Below are positions 48,723 through 59,345 of a stretch of DNA of 64,000 nt, piece by piece (positions within the stretch are counted from its first letter, which is position 1; the number at the start of each line of letters is the position of its first letter). The notes beneath the pieces were generated by a model. It saw only the letters and a program-made list of their open reading frames with translations. It did no database searches and was not told the origin of the DNA. Source of the stretch: Ursus arctos (lineage: Eukaryota; Chordata; Mammalia; Carnivora; Ursidae). The stretch covers positions 35,246,767 through 35,310,766 of the forward strand of contig NW_026623089.1 of assembly GCF_023065955.2 (NCBI RefSeq), written 5' to 3'. Both the position numbers and the translations under genes were made by a program.

Positions 48723-49189
48723 TTGCCCATCTGTTGAAGGATTGACACCAGTTCTTTCTCGGGGAAGAATTATAAATATGTTCTTTAAAATGTGTCATCT
48801 CTAAATGTATATTACAAATGTATTATGGACTAAGAGAAATAGCTTGAAACATGCTCAAATCCTTTTGCCATCTTCTTACAGCCTTGAGTTTAAGAATCTA
48901 CATTAGGTATTTTTCTGGAAGGAAAAATATCCTTGATTCTTGTTCTTGTACAAGGCAAATCAGGCAAGGAGCCCTCCTTAGAAGATTTGTCTAAGCAAAA
49001 CTTATTTTTCTTCTAACATACAGAGTGCCACACGTTATATAATCAACTGGGACCCCATTCTTTCATAAGCCCTGGAATGCAGCACTTTACGTACTTAGTT
49101 TAAGTACTCAGTTGCTCATGCTACTATCAGACCAATTCAATTGTGAAGACATGCTGGCAACCTCATCATAGAAGAGGCAGTCTGATTTA
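48723..49189. other. Unassigned sequence
   Basis: No gene or repeat is recognised. Confidence 0.45.
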
Positions 49190-49560
49190 TTTCTTTTTAA
49201 ATTGTAAATATATGTAATATGAAATTTACCAGTTTCACCATTTTTAGGTGTATAGTCCATACAGTTCATGAGCATTAAGTACATTGACATCATTGCGCAA
49301 CCATCGTCACCATCCGTTTCCAGAAAGTTTTCATCTTCCTAAACTGAAGCTCCATACTCATTCAACAGTAGCTCCCCATTTCTCCCTCCCCCCACTCCGT
49401 GGCAACCACCATTCTACCTTGTCTCTCTGAATTTAACTACTGTAGGTACCTCATAGAAGTGAAATCATGCAATCCGTGTGCCTTCGTCAGTGGCCCCTTT
49501 CACCTAGTATAGGATCTTCAAGATTCCTGTTGTAGCAAGTGTGGAAATATCCTTCTCTTT
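49190..49560 (-). mobile_element. L1M 3' fragment, copy 1
   Basis: Inverted L1M 3' UTR and ORF2 end. The landmarks are 'catttttaggtgtatagtcc', 'gcgcaaccatcgtcaccatc', 'ctccgtggcaaccaccattc' and 'agaagtgaaatcatgcaatc'. Confidence 0.78.
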
Positions 49561-49564
49561 TAAT

Positions 49565-49920
49565 ATTGCAGTAAAACAACAAATTCACCATCTTAAAACT
49601 TTTTCAGTGTACATTATAGTTTTGTTAACCATATGCCCATTGTTGCGCAGCAGATCTCTAGAACTTTTTCATCTCGATTGACTGACCTCTATCGTCATTG
49701 ATCAATGATTCTCCATCTCTCTTGCCCAGCCTCTGGAAACCACCAGTCTCTCTTCTATTTCCGAGAGTTTGATTATTTCAGATAACTCATAAAAGTGAAG
49801 TCATGCAGTATTTTCCTTTTTGCGATTGGCTTACTTGACTTAACATAATGTCCTCGAGGTTCATCCATGGTGTAGCATATAACAGAATTTCCTTCTTTTT
49901 TTAAGGCTGAAAAATGTTAG
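49565..49920 (-). mobile_element. L1M 3' fragment, copy 2
   Basis: The same L1M landmarks recur in order: 'gtgtacattatagttttgtt', 'ttgcccagcctctggaaacc', 'agtgaagtcatgcagtattt' and 'tgtcctcgaggttcatccat'. This is a second copy of the family in the same orientation, back to back with copy 1. Confidence 0.78.
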
Positions 49921-50094
49921 GCAGTCTGTTTTGAGAAGCAAAGAAAGATTGACCCATTTGAGGACAGAATTATGGCTACGGGACCTTTTCTCTTATAGGC
50001 CCATGCTGAAAGAGAACATTTTCCCCTATTTTTTATCTATTGCTTTTTTTCATGACAGGTATGAACTTTTTCTGAAAAAGCTAATTGTAATAAT

Positions 50095-50310
50095 GATGAT
50101 TAAATTTATCATGGGCTCTATGTGTGCCAGGCAATGTCCTAAGTGCCTCATGCACATTGCCTGGATTAATCCTGACAATTATACCAGGTGGTAGATGTTA
50201 CTGTTATTGTTTCTGGTTTAAAAATGAGGATACCGAGGTTCAAAGACTTCAACTTTCCTGAGGCCAACGTTCCACAGCTAATGCAGGAGCTGAGTTTCCC
50301 ACCATGTACA
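50095..50310 (-). mobile_element. MIR SINE, long copy
   Basis: Nearly the whole inverted MIR can be followed, from 'tgtgtgccaggcaatgtcct' through 'taaaaatgaggataccgagg' to 'cacagctaatgcaggagctg'. Confidence 0.82.
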
Positions 50311-51179
50311 AGGCTCCTCGGATTACTTTTTTAAGTACCATGCTCAGCGACTTTCCTAAATGTTGGTCAATGTGGTGCAGAAACTATTTAATATTCTACA
50401 GATGGAGCACACCCTCATTTGCTAGATCTGTAGCTCTCTCCATCAGGAACACATTCATTTTTCTCATTCTCTGTCTCTGGGCTGTATTGCTAGCTCCCTC
50501 CTCCCTACCACCACCGCACTCCGAATTGGATATATACAACTTGCCATAAATCTTCCTCTGGCCTTTTATTTCTTTCATTGCCCTTTTTCTTTCTTTGTCT
50601 TTCAGTGGTAGAAATGTAAGACCATTATAAACACAATGCAGCTTGAGCTATAAGAATTAAGTCATAAAAAAAAAAAAAAACCCCACAAATACAGCCCCAT
50701 GTGAGAGGCACCCTTGGGGGTTAGTAACAGCTGGTTTAACAAAGAAGCAGCTGTACTAAAAAGGTTGTTTAAAGAAAGTATTTTTAGTCCTTTAGGATTT
50801 TTCAACTTCTTTCTGGAACTTTAGCATTAGTTATACTCTATACCACGCATCATGGATGTTTATAGTTTGCAGCTGAGTCCCAGCATAAGGTCATTCCCAA
50901 CTGTCCTAGAGCCCTGTCGATGGAGGTGGCAAATGTTAAGACTGATGATAGCTGCAGAAGAAAGGATCTATGTGTTCTCTAGCACCAAAGGTCAAGCGCT
51001 TGTGCCTCATACACACCTACAGAGGAGTTGTGGGGCCAAAGCCACCTTTGCACTGGTAATAAAGTCCTTCCAGAAGTATTGACTCTTTAAACAAAAGATC
51101 AAGTCAACGGCTGGACTGTGTTAGTGTGATCCCAGTAGTGAAATGCTGCTCCACTCTGAAATCATTTTCAGTTATTATT
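50311..51179. other. Unassigned sequence
   Basis: No gene is recognised. There is an A run at 50668-50683. Confidence 0.45.
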
Positions 51180-51355
51180 ACCATCACCATTTGTTGTGAA
51201 ACATAATTTCACTTAACACTCCCAACAATTTTATGAACTTATAGTCCCCATTTTATATATTACCAAATTAAACCTCGGAGAGGTAAAGTATTCTGCATAA
51301 ATTTACATAGCAGAGCGGGGATTTGATACAACTTTCTGATCCCCAAGCCCTCTCC
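51180..51355 (-). mobile_element. MIR SINE relic
   Basis: 'gtccccattttatatattac', 'ctcggagaggtaaagtattc' and 'agcagagcggggatttgata' follow inverted MIR order. Confidence 0.7.
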
Positions 51356-51899
51356 TAACTTCAAAGCCTATGTAACTTAGTTCTCTGTTCAGATGCACAT
51401 GGAAAAGTTTCCTTATGTTCAAAGTGAGAGGTAAAGAAGAGAAGGATGAGGTCTCACTCTGAGGATGAGGGAGGCAGAGAGCTCATCCTGAGTCTGACAA
51501 CTTCATAGAGAGATCTAACCAATCCTAATTCCAGATTTCTTCTGCACAAAAAGAAATTTCTCTTTCTTTAAGCCATTATTATGGCTTATTGCCATGAAAT
51601 CTACTCCTAACTAATAAACTCTTCTGCAGGTTTTTTTCATGACTGCAAGTTGCAGAGTATAATTTAGGTAGTTTTTTTGCAGCCATGAACACAAAAGCAA
51701 TACATTAAGGATGACAAAACAGACGTAAAATACCTGGTCTTTGAGGGCATTACCGAAATGTGAAGTTAACCTTTCCTGGAGCTACCCTACTTCTGGAATT
51801 TATTACATGAGACAATACATCTTTCCCCTTTTTAATTTCAGTTAAGTTAGGGCAATGTCATTTGTAGGTGAATGCATTCTTGATGCTACATTACTATAC
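51356..51899. other. Unassigned sequence
   Basis: No gene or repeat is recognised. Confidence 0.45.
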
Positions 51900-52115
51900 A
51901 CAGAATAAAATATAGCCTTCTTACCCAAATCTCTGTGGCCTCAGTAACCTAGTTCCTGTCTACCTTTCCTACTGTCACATGTCACTTGCTCACTGCACTC
52001 CATAAGGACATTTATTTTGTCTGTCTTTTTCTGTATCCCCAGCACCTAGAACAGTGACACAGGGTAGTTACTCAATAAATACCTATTGATTGAGTTAGTC
52101 AATGAATAATGTTTC
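51900..52115 (+). mobile_element. L2 LINE 3'-end relic
   Basis: 'tgtatccccagcacctagaa' followed by 'cagtgacacagggtagttac' and 'tcaataaatacctattgatt' is the standard L2 terminus. Confidence 0.8.
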
Positions 52116-54520
52116 CCAGAAGTGATCCTTTTGCTAGATATTTTTTTCTCAATTATTCTGCTCTTTCTTCCCAGGTGAGCCTCTAAAAGCATCATTGAGC
52201 CTTTGGAAGCATCACTGAAATTATTAATACTTTATTTTGGTAGTCCCCAACACTCTCTCTTTTGTCTCCTCTGTCACTTCACTTTCTCCCTTATTCTTTT
52301 TTGTTTGTCTTTTGGTTTTTAGTTTTTATTTAAATTCCAGTTCATTAACATACAGTGTAATATTAGTTACAGGGATAGAATTTAGTGATTCAACACTTAC
52401 ATACAACACCCAGTGCTCATCACAACTTCTGCCCTCCTTAATCCCCATTACCCATTTCACCCATTCCCCTGCCCACCTCTCCTCCAGCAACCCTCAGTTC
52501 TCTATAGTTAAGAGTCTGTTTTTTGGTTTGCCTCTCTCTTTTGTTCACACTATGTTCATCTGTGTTGTTTCTTAAATTCCACATATGAGTGAAATCATAT
52601 GGCATTTGTCTTTCTTTGATTGACTTAGTTCACTTAGCATAATACTCTTAGCTCCATCCATGTCATTGCAAATGGCAAGCTTTCATATTTTTGATGGCTG
52701 AGTAATATTTCATTGTGTATATATACATATATATACACATATATATATGCAACAACTTCTTTATCTATTCATTAATTGATGGGCACTTGGGCTCTTTCCA
52801 TAATTTGGCTCTTGTTGATAATGGTGCTGTAAACATCAGGGTGCATTATCCCTTCAAATCAGTATATACGTATCCTTTGAGTAAATTCTCAGTAGTGCAA
52901 TTGCTGCATTGTAGGGTAGTTCTATTTTTAACATTTTGAGAACCCCCATACTGTTTTCCACAGTGGCTGCACTGGTTTGCATTCCCACCAACAGTGTAAG
53001 AGGGTTCCCCTTTCTCTGCATCCTCATCAACACCTGTTGTTTCCTGAGTTGTTAATTTTAGCCATTCTGACTGGTATGAGGTGATATCTCATTGTAGTTT
53101 TGATTTGTATTTCCCTGATGATGAGTGATGGTGAGCATCTTTTCATGTGCCTGTTATCCATCTGGATGTCTTCTTTGGGAAAATGTCTATTCGTGTCTTC
53201 AGCCCATTTTTTAACTGGATTCAGGGGTTTTGGTTGTTGAGTTTCATAAATTCTTTATAGATTTTAGGTACTAGCCCTTGATCAAATATGTCATTTGCAA
53301 ATATCTTCTCCCAATTTGGACATTTCCTTTTACCTTTGTTGTTTGTTTCACTGTGCAGAAACTTTTTATCTTGATGCGGTCCCAGTAGTTCATTTTTGCT
53401 TTTGTTTCCCTCAGGAGACATTTCTAGTAAGAAGTTGCTATGGCCAGTGTTAAAGAGGTTGTTGCCTGTGTTGACCTCTAGAATTTTGATGGTTTCCTGT
53501 CTCACATTTAGCTCTTTCATCCATTTTGAGTTTATTTTTGTGTGTAAGAAAGTGATCTGATTTCATTCTTTTGCATGCTGATGTCCAGTATTCCAAATAA
53601 CATTTGTTGAAGAGACTGTCTTTTTTCCATTGGGTATTCTTTCCTGCTTTGTCAAAGATTAGTTGACCATATAGTTATGGGTGCATTTCTGGGTTTTCTA
53701 TTCTGTTCTATTGATCTGTGTGTCTATTTTTTATGCCAGTACCATACCGTCTTTATCGCTACAGTTTTGTAATATACCTTAAAGTTCAGAATTGTGATGC
53801 TCTGGTTTTGCTTTTCTTTTCAAGATTGCCTTGGTTATTCAAGGTCCTTTCTGGTTCCATGCAAATTTTAGGATTGTTTGTTCTCGCTCTGTGAAAAGGG
53901 CTGTTTGGTATTTTGATAGGGATTGCATTAAATGTATAGAATGCTTTGAGTAGTATAGACCTATTAATAATATTTGTTCTTCCAAATCCATGAATATAGA
54001 ATGTTTTTCCATTTCTTTGTCTCATCTTCAATTTCTTTCATCAGTGTTTTATAGTTTTCAGAGTACAGATCTTTTACCTCCTTGATTGTATTCCTAGGTA
54101 TATTCCTAGGTATCTTATGGTTTTTGGTGCAATTGTAAATGGGATGGATTATTTGATTTCTCTTTCTCTTCATTATTGGTATATAGAAATGCACTGGATT
54201 TCTGTACATTGATTTTGTATCATGCAACTTTACTGAATTTGTGTTATCACTTCTAGCAATTTTTTTGGTGCAGTCTCTTGGGTTTTCTACATAGAGTATC
54301 ATGTCGTCTGCAAATAGTGAAAGTTTAACTTCTTCCTTTCCTATTTGGATGCCATGTATTTCTTTTTGTCATCTGATTGCTGAGGCTAGGACTTTCAGTA
54401 CTATGTTAAATAACAGTGGTGAGAGTGGGCATCCCTGTCTTGTCCCTGACTTTAGAGAAAAAGCTCTGTTTCTCCCCATTGAGGATGATATTAGCTGTGG
54501 GTCTTTTGTATATGGCCTTT

Positions 54521-54724
54521 GTTTTTATTTTTATTTTTTTTTTACAGAGAGAGTGAGTGTGAGCAGACAGGAGCGAGGGGCAGAGGAGAGGGAGAGAGGG
54601 AATCCGAAGCAGGCTCCATGCCCATTGTAAAGTCTGATGTGGGGCTCAACCTCACAACCTAGAGATCATGACCTGAGCTGAAATCAAGTCGGATGCTTAA
54701 CCTGCTGAGCCACCCAGGCACCCC
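54521..54724 (-). mobile_element. CAN-SINE in L1 ORF2, older type
   Basis: Terminal 'gccacccaggcacccc' at 54724 and a T-rich tail at 54521-54543. The L1 sequence TATGGCCTTT (54511-54520) recurs as TATGGTCTTT (54725-54734). Confidence 0.94.
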
Positions 54725-55383
54725 TATGGTCTTTATGATGTTCAAGTATGTTTCCTTTATCCCTACTTTCTTGAGGGTTTTTATCAAGAATTGATGCTAT
54801 ACATTGTCAAATGCTTTTTCTGCATCTATTGAGAGGATCATATGGTTCTTATCCTTTCTTTTATTACTATAGATTATCACATTCATTGATATGTGAATAT
54901 TAAACCACCTTTGCATCCCAGGAATAAATCTCACTTGATCGTGGTAAATGATTCTTTTAATATACTGTTCGTTTAGACTTGCTGGTGTCTTGTTGAGAAT
55001 TTTTGCATCCATGTTCATCAGGGATATTGATCTGTAGTTCTTTTTCAGTGGGTCTTTGTCTGGTTTTGGAGTTAAGGTAATGCTTGCCTCGTAGAATGAG
55101 TGTGGAAGTTTTCCTTCCATTTCTATCTTTTAGAACAGTTTGAGAAGAATAGGTATTAACTTCTCTTTAAATGTTTGGTAGAATTCCCCTAGGAAGCCCT
55201 GGACTTTGTTGCAGATGTTTGATCACTGATTCAATTTCTTTGCTGGTTATCAGTCTGTTCAAGTTTTCTATTTCTTCTTGTTGCAGTTTTGTAGTTTATG
55301 TGTTTCTGGGAATTTAACCATTTCTTCCATACTGCCCAATTTGTTGGCATATAATTTTTCATAATATTTTCTTACAATTTTCT

Positions 55384-55579
55384 TTTTTTTTTTAATTTTA
55401 TTTATTTATTCGACAGAGATAGAGACAGCCAGCGAGAGAGGGAACACAAGCAGGGGGAGTGGGAGAGGAAGAAGCAGGCTCCCAGTGGAGGAGCCTGACG
55501 TGGGGCTCGATCCCACAACGCCAGGATCACTCCCTGAGCCGAAGGCAGACGCTTAACCACTGTGCCACCCAGGCGCCCC
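55384..55579 (-). mobile_element. CAN-SINE in L1 ORF2, bear-type
   Basis: Complete inverted element. The L1 sequence TCTTACAATTTTCT is duplicated exactly at 55370-55383 and 55580-55593. Confidence 0.96.
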
Positions 55580-56200
55580 TCTTACAATTTTCTGTATTTC
55601 TGTGCTGTTGGTTTGATCTCTCCTGTCTTTGTGATTTTATTTATTTTGGTCCTTTCTGTTTTCTTTTTGGTAAGTCTGGCTAAGGGTTTATCAACTTTAT
55701 TAATTCTTTCAAAGAACCAGCTCCTGGTTTCATTGATCTGTTCTGCTGTTTTCTTTGTTTTTATACCATTTTTTTTCTGCTCTCCTCTTTATTATTTCCC
55801 TTCTTCTGCTGGCTTTAGGCTTCATTTGTTGTTCTTTTTGTAGCTCCTTTAGGTGTAAGGTCACATTGCATATTTGAGATTTTTCTTGCTCCTTGAGGTA
55901 GGCTGGATTGCTATATACTTCCCCCTTATGACCACTTTTACTGCATCCCAAAGATTTTGGACCATTGAGTTTTCATTTTCATTTGTTTCCATGTATTTTT
56001 TAAATTCTTCTTTTATTTCCTGATTGACTCATTAATTCTGTAGTAGAATGTTCTTTAGCCTCCATGTATTTATGGCTTTTCCACATTTTTTTTTTTTTTT
56101 TTTTTTTTTTTTGTGATTGACTTCAAGTTTCATAGCATTGTGCTTGGAAAATACGCATGGTATAATCTTGGTCTTTTTATACTTGTTGAGGCCTGATTTG

Positions 56201-56575
56201 TTTTGTTTGTTGTTTGCTTGTTTAAAGATTTTATTTATTTATCTGGGGCGCGTGGGTGGCACAGCGGTTAAGCGTCTGCCTTCGGCTCAGGGCGTGATCC
56301 CAGTGTTCTGGGATCGAGCCCCACATCAGGCTCTTCCGCTATGAGCCTGCTTCTTCCTCTCCCACTCCCCCTGCTTGTGTTCCCTCTCTCGCTATTTATC
56401 TGACAGAGAGAGAGAGACAGCCAACGAGAGAGGCAACACAAGCAGGGAGAGTGGGAGAAGAAGAAGCAGGCTCCCAGCAGAGCAGGGAGCCCGATGCGGG
56501 GCTCCATCCCAGGACACTGGGATCAGGCCTTGAGCCGAAGGCAGACACTTAACGACTGAGCCATCCAGGAGCCCC
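56201..56575 (-). mobile_element. CAN-SINE in L1 ORF2, split by another SINE
   Basis: The tail is at 56225-56244 and the body and head resume at 56402-56575, ending 'gccatccaggagcccc'. The L1 flanks AGGCCTGATTTG (56189-56200) and AGACCTGATTTG (56577-56588) are its target duplication. Divergence from consensus is moderate. Confidence 0.93.
56245..56392 (+). mobile_element. Tail-less bear-type SINE nested in an inverted SINE
   Basis: It begins 'ggggcgcgtgggtggcacag' and stops at 'tgtgttccctctctcgc' without the usual 'tggctgtctctgtcaaataaa' end or any poly(A). A 9-bp duplication TATTTATCT flanks it at 56236-56244 and 56393-56401. Losing the 3' end is the opposite of normal 5' truncation. Confidence 0.93.
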
Positions 56576-57264
56576 AAGACCTGATTTGTGACCCAATATG
56601 TGATCTATTCTGGAGAATGCTCTATGTACACTCGAAAAGAATGTGTATTCTGCTGCTTTAGGATGAAATGTTTTGAATATATCTGTTAAGTCCATCTGGT
56701 CCAACATGCATTCAAAGCCATTGTTTCCTTGTTGATTTTCTGCTTAGATGATCTGTTCATTGCTCTAAGTGGGGTGTTAAAGTTGCCTACTATTATTGTA
56801 TTATTATCAATGAGTTCCTTTATGTTGTTATTAATTGCTCACAAGTTGGGGGCATAAATATTTCTAATTGTCATATCTTCCTTTTGGACAGATCCCTTTG
56901 TTATGATGTAGTGCCCTTCTTCTTATTACAGTCTTTAGTTTAAAATCTAATTCGCCTGATATAGGTATGGCTATTCTGGCCTTCTTTTGACATCCATTTG
57001 CATGATAAATGGTTCTCCATCCCCTCACTTTCAATCTGCAGGTGTCTTTAGGTCTAAAATGAGTCTCTTGTAAGCATCATATAGATGGGTCTTGTTTTTT
57101 TAATCCATTCTGACACCCTATGTCTTTAGATGGGAGCATTTAGTCCACTTACATTCAGAGTAATTATTGATAGATATAAATTTAGTGCCATTTTATTAAT
57201 TGTTGTTTCTGAAGATTTCCTCTCTTCCTTTCTAGTCTTTGTCACTTTTGGTCCCTGTTTCCCA

Positions 57265-58206
57265 TTTAAAGAGTCCCCTTTAATATTTTTGCAGGGCTGG
57301 TTTAGTAGTCATGAACCAAGAACATTGGATCGGCAAAGCTTCTATGGAAGAAGAAAAAGGAACTGTTTTTGTTTGTCTGGGAAACTCTTTATCTCTCCCT
57401 CTATTCTGAATGACAGCCTTGATGGGTAGAGTATTCTTGGTTGCATATTTTCCTTAGTCAGCACTTTGGGTATATCATGCCACTTTTCTCTTGCCTGCCA
57501 GTTTCTGTGGAGAGACCTGCTGCTAACCTTATTTGTCTTTCCTTGTAGGTTAGGGACTTCTTTTGTCTTGCTGCTGTTGGGATTGTCTTGTTGCTGTTTT
57601 CTTTATCTCTATATTTTGCAAACTTAACTACAATGTGTCTTGGTGTCAGCCTGCTTTTGTTGATTTTAATGGGAATGCTCTGTGCCTCCTGGATTTGAAT
57701 GTCTGTTTCCTTCCCTAGATTAGGGAAGTTTTCAGCTTTAATTTCCTCAAATAAACCTTCTGCCCCCCTTTCCCTCTCTTCTTCTTCAAGGACTCCTATG
57801 ATAAGAATATTACACTTTTATGGAGGCACAGAGTTTCCTAAGTCTACATTCATGATCCAGTGTTTTTCTTTCCCCCTTCTTTTCAGCTTCATTATTTTCC
57901 ATAATTTTATCTTTTATATCACTTATTTATTCCTCTGCTTCTACCATCCTTGTGGTCATTCAATCCACTTGGTTTTGACTTGGTTATTGCATTTTTCACT
58001 TCAGCCTGACTAGTTTTTAAGTCTTTTATCTCTGCAGTAAGTGACTTCCTGGGGTCTTCTGTGCTTTTCTCAAGCCCGGTTAGGATCCTTATGATTGTTG
58101 TTTTAAATTCTGGATCAGGCACATTACTTATATCTGTTTCTATTAGATCCCTGGCTGTGACCTTTTCTTGTTCTTTCTCTTGGGTTGAATTCCTCTATCT
58201 TGGCAT
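57265..58206 (-). pseudogene. L1 ORF1 relic (RNA-binding coiled-coil protein)
   Basis: L1 ORF1 normally encodes an RNA-binding trimeric chaperone that coats L1 RNA. Here the start ATG is at 58204-58206 on the minus strand, but codon 4 is TAG (58195-58197). The frame then continues through 'VTARDLIETDISN' and 'PDPEFKTTIIRILTGLEKS' (58122 downward), into a coiled-coil-like Lys/Glu region. Further on come 'ENFPNLGKET'-like and 'PRHIVVKFA'-like blocks, the RNA-recognition and C-terminal domains. The end TAA is at about 57265-57267. A stretch at about 57317-57365 does not look like ORF1. The gene is dead. Confidence 0.85.
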
Positions 58207-59330
58207 TTTGTCTAAGCTTCTATCTTGTTCCGTGTGTTAGGAAAACCTGTTATGTTTCTTGCTCCAGGAGTGATGGCTTTATGAAGAGGAGGTCATATAC
58301 TGTACAGGGACTGGCACTTCAGAAAGTGTCTCTGGTGTATGCTGTGTGCACTCTGTTGCTGTGTTTTAGCTGTTCCTTCCCTCAGGTCAGTCCTCTGCAG
58401 AATTTCTCCTTACCTGCAGTGGGGAGTGTTTGAACCTTAGCCAGAGCATGGTGAGTTTTAACTGGTGTGCTCTGGTCTGCTTGTCAAAAGAGACCTGATG
58501 CTGTTTCTACTAGAGCAGAAGCTTTGCAGAGCTCTGTGGTCAGTAGACATGGTGTGTGTGGGGGGGTTGTGTTGGTCTTCTGGGGGAGGGGCCCACTGCA
58601 CTGGTTCTCAGGTGCACTTGCCCAAAGAAAGCAGCACCAGCAGAGCACAGGTGACAGGACTTGGCATAAGCAGTTTAAGCCACCAGTGTGGGTGCTGTGC
58701 TGCTTACTGAAGTTGGTTTATGCTGAGAGGTTATGGTGGGAAGTGGTGCCTGCCAGCTCTTTTGTCCCGGAGAGACACCATCACTTCTCCTAGTTGTTCT
58801 CTGTGAAGGGGAAACCGTCTCACCGTGTGTGTCCCTGGGATCCTCAGATTGCACTGTCTGTTCTGGGGCTATCCACCCCTTTTCCATGGGAGCACTGCTA
58901 TACTGGCCAGGCTCCACATCAGCCATGCCCTGGACCTCTAAAATTCCAGTCTTTGAGCCCTGCTCATTGTAAAAACTCATGCAAATCATCCTCTCTTATT
59001 TTCCTAGTCAGTGGTTTTGGGGACGTGTTTTCCTTGTGTGATCCCCTGTGTGCTCCACTCCTCTCTTCCTGGCCTCTCTCTGTGACCAGGCCTCCCTCCC
59101 TTTGCAGCACTCATGATCTGTTTCTTCCCCAAACCATGTCTCTGCACCTCCTACCTTCCACAACGTGGTCTCTTCTCTTCCTCTAGTTGTGCATTTTGTT
59201 CTGTCAGTCCTCAGATCGATTTCTTGGATGTTCAGAATGATTTGATATTTATCGAACATGAAATACCTGTGTTTGAGTGACTAGGCAAGCCTAGGGTCCT
59301 CCTACTACTCTGCCATTTTAGCTCCAAGGA
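58207..59330 (-). promoter_or_regulatory. L1 5' UTR and internal promoter region
   Basis: About 1.1 kb upstream of ORF1 on the minus strand, GC-richer than the rest of the element. Near the 5' end the minus strand reads AAAATGGCAG (59311-59320). This is like the YY1 site at the start of human L1 5' UTRs, which fixes the transcription start. Whether it drives transcription is unknown. Plus-strand frames here (58465-58793, 58794-59186) are antisense chance frames. Confidence 0.7.
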
Positions 59331-59345
59331 CTCCCCCTCATTCTT

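Larger units (their letters stand above)
52572..57185 (-). pseudogene. L1 ORF2 relic (endonuclease and reverse transcriptase)
   Basis: The usual L1 ORF2 product is an endonuclease/reverse transcriptase that copies L1 RNA at nicked DNA. On the minus strand the relic starts near 'ITLNVSGLNAP' (about 57130-57170) and ends at the typical terminal Met-Ile-Ser-Leu-Ile-Cys-Gly-Ile-stop, with TAA at 52572-52574. The endonuclease GDFN box reads G-N-F-N near 56771-56795, losing an acidic residue needed for nicking. The reverse transcriptase F-A-D-D box is intact near 54296-54320. The RT palm block '[14 protein letters not shown]' is at 54797-54840 and '[10 protein letters not shown]' lies just upstream of it in the reading direction. 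Three SINE insertion sites, frameshifts and stops break the frame. It is not expressed as a full protein. Confidence 0.88.
52299..59330 (-). mobile_element. Near-full-length carnivore L1, inactivated, with four SINE insertions
   Basis: The minus strand carries in order a 5' UTR (about 58207-59330), ORF1 relic, ORF2 relic and 3' UTR with the A-rich end at about 52299-52320. Subtracting SINEs leaves roughly 6.2 kb, the usual length of a complete mammalian L1. Stops, frameshifts and lost catalytic residues show it cannot move. CTCCCTTATTCTT at 52286-52298 and CTCCCCCTCATTCTT at 59331-59345 may be a decayed target duplication. SINEs inside it have their own duplications of L1 sequence, so the L1 is older than they are. 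Confidence 0.92.

Noticed and set aside
54797..55120. Reverse-transcriptase-like protein as a host gene or novel RT system
   Set aside because: The sequence is the RT domain of the surrounding L1, colinear with its ORF1 and UTRs and broken by stops.
58465..59186. Overlapping plus-strand frames of 81-130 codons
   Set aside because: They are antisense to the L1 5' UTR, which is GC-rich and low in stop codons by chance.
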